Assembly: GCA_002403295.1 (NCBI GenBank)
Contig: DHHN01000055.1
Span: 499 to 8,323 of the forward strand
Reading direction: 5' to 3'
Length of the DNA stretch: 7,825 nt
Origin: a bacterium UBP1_UBA4771
GTDB lineage: Bacteria; Krumholzibacteriota; Krumholzibacteriia; Krumholzibacteriales; Krumholzibacteriaceae
This document shows positions 6,208 to 7,825 of this stretch, piece by piece. Position numbers and translations under genes: made by a program. Position 1 is the first letter of the stretch; the number at the start of each line of letters is the position of its first letter. The notes under the pieces are model-generated. The model worked only from the letters and a program-made list of their open reading frames with translations. It was not told where the DNA came from and ran no database searches.

Positions 6208-6924
6208 ATGAAGCGGTATATAGCGATAGTGGCTCTGTCGGCCGTCGTTGCCCACGCCGGCTGCAAGCCGGCGCATCCGTCGAAGATCGTCGCCGATCCC
6301 TCGTTCGAACCGAACAGGATCACCGCGATCCTCATCGCCCCGTTCGTGAGCTCGGTGCCCCGGGGGGAGGATCCCGATCGTCAGTCGGAGCGTATCATGA
6401 ACAGGACGCTCGCGGGCCTTCTCGCGGAGAGGAGCGATTACCGGTTCCTCTCGCAGGATCAGTTCCAGGCGGCCGTGGCCCGCGCGGGCCTCGGCGACCA
6501 TTGGGCGAGCTTTTCGCAGGACTGGATGTCGAGGCGGACGGTCGACAAGGAGTTTCTCGCGCAGCTCAAGGTGGCGCTCAACGTCGACGTGCTGATGCTG
6601 CCTCACGTCTTCCTGTGGAACAAGGACGAGGCCGACTATCGCGAGTCGGCGACGAGCTCCGCCACACAGGTCGGCGCGACGCTCGCGCTCTTCGAAACGA
6701 CGACGGGAACGATCCTCTGGGAGGCGAGCGACCAGAACTATCGCGAGTCGGTGCGGAGCGAGAGCCGCGGAGTGATCTCGGGCGGCGGCATAGACCGCCG
6801 GGTCGCCGGCGTGTCGGGCACGGGACGAGACGCGTACGCGGCGCCGCCGTACGAGGAGGTCGCGCAGATCGTCCTCGAGGCGCTCGTGGGCGCGCTCCCG
6901 CCGCGCTCCGGCTCGGCGAGATGA
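6208..6924 (+). CDS. Predicted lipoprotein of unknown function, possible TolB-N/CsgG-like fold
   Basis: The 238-residue protein has a typical N-terminal export signal: basic MKR, a hydrophobic core to about residue 16, then AHAGC with Cys19 as the likely lipidated residue. His at -3 is atypical of a lipobox, so cleavage by signal peptidase I at AHA is an alternative. The mature part starts with a strand-like ITAILIAPF segment (38-46), then a helical DRQSERIMNRTLAGLL region, a NVDVLMLPHVFLW strand (125-137) and LFETTTGTILWEAS (161-174). This order, ending in 'F.t.TG.iLW.a', resembles lipoproteins with a TolB-N/CsgG-type fold, but no family was firmly recognised. A Gly/Arg-rich tract follows at about 188-207. 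The ATG at 6208 has AAGGAAG upstream. The stop overlaps the tadA start (ATGA), so the two are translationally coupled. Confidence 0.85.
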   Translation: MKRYIAIVALSAVVAHAGCKPAHPSKIVADPSFEPNRITAILIAPFVSSVPRGEDPDRQSERIMNRTLAGLLAERSDYRFLSQDQFQAAVARAGLGDHWASFSQDWMSRRTVDKEFLAQLKVALNVDVLMLPHVFLWNKDEADYRESATSSATQVGATLALFETTTGTILWEASDQNYRESVRSESRGVISGGGIDRRVAGVSGTGRDAYAAPPYEEVAQIVLEALVGALPPRSGSAR

Positions 6925-7403
6925 GTGACGAGCGTTGGATGGACTGCGCGCTCCGCGAGGCCGGGAAGGCGCTTCGGCGCGGGGAGGTGCCGATCGGGGC
7001 GGTCGTCGTGAGCGGCGATCGCGTCATCGGACGCGGGTACAATCGCGTCGAGTCCCGATCGTGCGCGGCGGCGCACGCCGAGCTCGTCGCCATCGAGAGC
7101 GCGTCGAGGAAGCTCGGCGATTGGCGCCTCGACGGATGCGCGATCTACGTGACCGTCGAGCCGTGCCACATGTGTCTCGGGGCGATGTATCTCGCGCGCG
7201 TCGCGCGAGTCGTGTACGGCGCGCGCCAGCCGCGCAGCGGCGCCTGCGGCTCGGTGGACGATTTCCACCGGTCGACCGTCATGGGGCACCGCATCGAGAC
7301 GGCGGGGGGCGTGCGGGAGGCCGAGAGCCTCGCGCTGCTGAGGGGCTTTTTCGAGGGGTTGCGATCGGACGACGAACGACGGAGAGATGCGAGAGCTGGC
7401 TGA
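6921..7403 (+). CDS. tadA: tRNA-specific adenosine deaminase TadA
   Basis: TadA deaminates adenosine 34 to inosine in tRNA-Arg(ACG), which is encoded at 783-856. The 160 residues fit the family, and the zinc-dependent deaminase motifs are intact. These are HAE at 52-54 (zinc ligand H52, proton-shuttling E54) and PCHMC at 81-85 (zinc ligands C82 and C85). Family markers include GEVPIGAVVV (21-30), N41, the VVYGARQPRSGACGS segment (97-111) and the C-terminal LLRGFFEGLR helix. The ATG at 6921 overlaps the lipoprotein stop by 4 nt, with only a weak GGCGAG upstream, so translation is probably coupled. The gene's last 23 nt, including the TGA at 7401-7403, lie inside tRNA-Ser(GGA); the final residues DERRRDARAG are therefore partly dictated by tRNA sequence. 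Confidence 0.96.
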   Translation: MSDERWMDCALREAGKALRRGEVPIGAVVVSGDRVIGRGYNRVESRSCAAAHAELVAIESASRKLGDWRLDGCAIYVTVEPCHMCLGAMYLARVARVVYGARQPRSGACGSVDDFHRSTVMGHRIETAGGVREAESLALLRGFFEGLRSDDERRRDARAG

Positions 7404-7473
7404 ATCGGCACGATTGGAAATCGTGTGTGGAGGTAACACTCCACCGAGGGTTCGAATCCCTCTCTCTCCGCCA
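7381..7473 (+). tRNA. tRNA-Ser(GGA)
   Basis: A complete class II tRNA of 93 nt. The acceptor arms GGAGAGA (7381-7387) and TCTCTCC (7463-7469) pair fully, with discriminator G7470 and encoded CCA at 7471-7473. The anticodon stem CACGA/TCGTG (7409-7413 and 7421-7425) encloses TTGGAAA, giving anticodon GGA at 7416-7418, which reads UCC and UCU. The long variable arm has a TGGAG/CTCCA stem. Its first 23 nt are also the 3' end of tadA, so it probably lies on the same primary transcript and needs RNase P processing that would cut the tadA mRNA. Confidence 0.96.
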
Positions 7474-7482
7474 GACATAGAC

Positions 7483-7503
7483 CGCGGGCGCTCCTGGCCC
7501 GCG
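7483..7503 (+). repeat. GC-rich hairpin between two serine tRNAs
   Basis: A perfect 7-bp inverted repeat, CGCGGGC (7483-7489) and GCCCGCG (7497-7503), has a 7-nt loop and lies in the 52-nt spacer between tRNA-Ser(GGA) and tRNA-Ser(CGA). There is no T-run, so it is more likely a spacer or processing structure than a terminator. At this GC content chance is a real alternative. Confidence 0.4.
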
Positions 7504-7525
7504 CCGCGGGAGGGATGGAGCGCGC

Positions 7526-7615
7526 GGAGAGATGCCAGAGTGGTTGAATGGGACGGTCTCGAAAACCGTTGAGCGGGTTACCGCTCCGAGGGTTCGAATC
7601 CCTCTCTCTCCGCCA
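7526..7615 (+). tRNA. tRNA-Ser(CGA)
   Basis: A complete class II tRNA of 90 nt. The acceptor arms GGAGAGA (7526-7532) and TCTCTCC (7605-7611) pair, with discriminator G7612 and encoded CCA at 7613-7615. The anticodon stem ACGGT/ACCGT (7553-7557 and 7565-7569) encloses CTCGAAA, giving anticodon CGA at 7560-7562, which reads UCG, a codon favoured in a high-GC genome. The variable arm has an AGCGG/CCGCT stem. Its last 30 nt (7586-7615) are identical to those of tRNA-Ser(GGA) (7444-7473), suggesting duplication or gene conversion. Confidence 0.96.
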
Positions 7616-7624
7616 TAAAATACC

Positions 7625-7652
7625 TTGCCGCATCGATAGAAATCGATATTAT
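7625..7652 (+). promoter_or_regulatory. Probable promoter for tRNA-Ala and the SRP RNA
   Basis: TTGCCG at 7625-7630 lies 16 nt before TATTAT (7647-7652), or 18 nt before the overlapping TTATAC (7649-7654), in an AT-rich island within GC-rich DNA. The predicted start, near 7660, falls one or two bases before the tRNA-Ala 5' end at 7662, as is common for stable RNA genes. No separate promoter is visible in the 10 nt before the SRP RNA, so both may share it. Confidence 0.5.
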
Positions 7653-7661
7653 ACACGGAGT

Positions 7662-7737
7662 GGGGATGTAGCTCAGCTGGGAGAGCACCTCGTTCGCAAC
7701 GAGGGGGTCGTCGGTTCGAATCCGATCATCTCCACCA
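7662..7737 (+). tRNA. tRNA-Ala(CGC)
   Basis: A complete class I tRNA of 76 nt. The acceptor arms GGGGATG (7662-7668) and CATCTCC (7727-7733) pair with a G3-U70 wobble, the alanine identity element. Discriminator A7734 and encoded CCA (7735-7737) follow. The anticodon stem CCTCG/CGAGG (7688-7692 and 7700-7704) encloses TTCGCAA, giving anticodon CGC at 7695-7697, which reads GCG. The D arm AGCTC/GAGC and the T arm with TTCGAAT are regular. Eight T (7740-7747) follow directly before the SRP RNA and could terminate part of the transcription. Confidence 0.96.
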
Positions 7738-7747
7738 GATTTTTTTT

Positions 7748-7825
7748 GGAGGTCGTGCTAGACGGGGAGGTAGCGGTGCCCTGTACCCGCAATCCGCTCG
7801 AGCGGGGTCGAATTCCCGGCTGAGG
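7748..7825 (+). ncRNA. ffs: Signal recognition particle RNA (4.5S/SRP type), 5' part, cut by window edge
   Basis: From about 7748 the sequence contains blocks I recognise from bacterial SRP RNAs: GCTAGACGGGGAGGTAGCGG (7757-7776), then GTGCCCTGTACCCGCAATCC, then CGAGCGGGGTCGAATTCCC and GGCTGAGG at the edge. SRP RNA pairs with Ffh to target nascent membrane proteins. Only about 78 nt are present; the apical domain with the GGAA tetraloop would lie beyond the window. The 5' end is set at the first G after the T-run and is approximate. The position downstream of tadA matches the tadA, SRP RNA, dnaX order known from Bacillus subtilis and others, so dnaX is expected next. The identification rests on memory of the family, with no covariance search. 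Confidence 0.8.

Noticed and set aside
7548..7823. 91-codon plus-strand frame across tRNA-Ser(CGA), tRNA-Ala and SRP RNA
   Set aside because: It consists entirely of RNA-gene sequence, with the usual GxVGSNPI-type tRNA translation artefact.

Overview
This is a high-GC bacterial chromosome segment in which every supported gene lies on the + strand. It has two tRNA-rich flanks around a metabolic operon. The organism cannot be named from the window. High GC, a ferredoxin-type 2-oxoacid oxidoreductase carrying a GltD-like subunit, a DUF3566-like membrane protein and a type IV pilin-like protein suggest an anaerobic or facultative Gram-negative-type bacterium, for example a deltaproteobacterial or FCB/candidate-phylum lineage. 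That placement is inference and weak. Nothing indicates a phage, plasmid, insertion sequence or CRISPR array.

Left flank (1-863): a terminator-like hairpin, tRNA-Ser(UGA), tRNA-Ser(GCU), a small two-helix membrane protein with its own strong promoter, and tRNA-Arg(ACG). Centre (917-5446): a promoter and a four-gene operon for a pyruvate-type 2-oxoacid oxidoreductase in the order gamma, GltD-like/delta fusion, alpha, beta. The last three genes are joined by 4-nt ATGA overlaps, and a perfect 8-bp hairpin follows the operon. The fused subunit carries FAD- and NAD(P)H-type nucleotide-binding domains plus a two-cluster ferredoxin, so the complex probably exchanges electrons with NAD(P)(H) as well as with ferredoxin.

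Right of centre (5662-6099): a lone prepilin-like gene. Right flank (6124-7825): a strong sigma70-type promoter, a predicted lipoprotein, tadA (tRNA adenosine deaminase), tRNA-Ser(GGA), tRNA-Ser(CGA), tRNA-Ala(CGC) and the 5' part of the SRP RNA gene, cut by the window edge. The tadA stop codon lies inside tRNA-Ser(GGA). The order tadA, SRP RNA is conserved in other bacteria, where dnaX usually follows.

The window's translation theme is coherent. It holds four serine tRNAs with anticodons UGA, GCU, GGA and CGA, together with both TadA and its expected substrate, tRNA-Arg(ACG). I see no clearly new system. The points most worth a second look are the NAD(P)-coupled fusion subunit, the tadA/tRNA overlap, and the lipoprotein translationally coupled to tadA.
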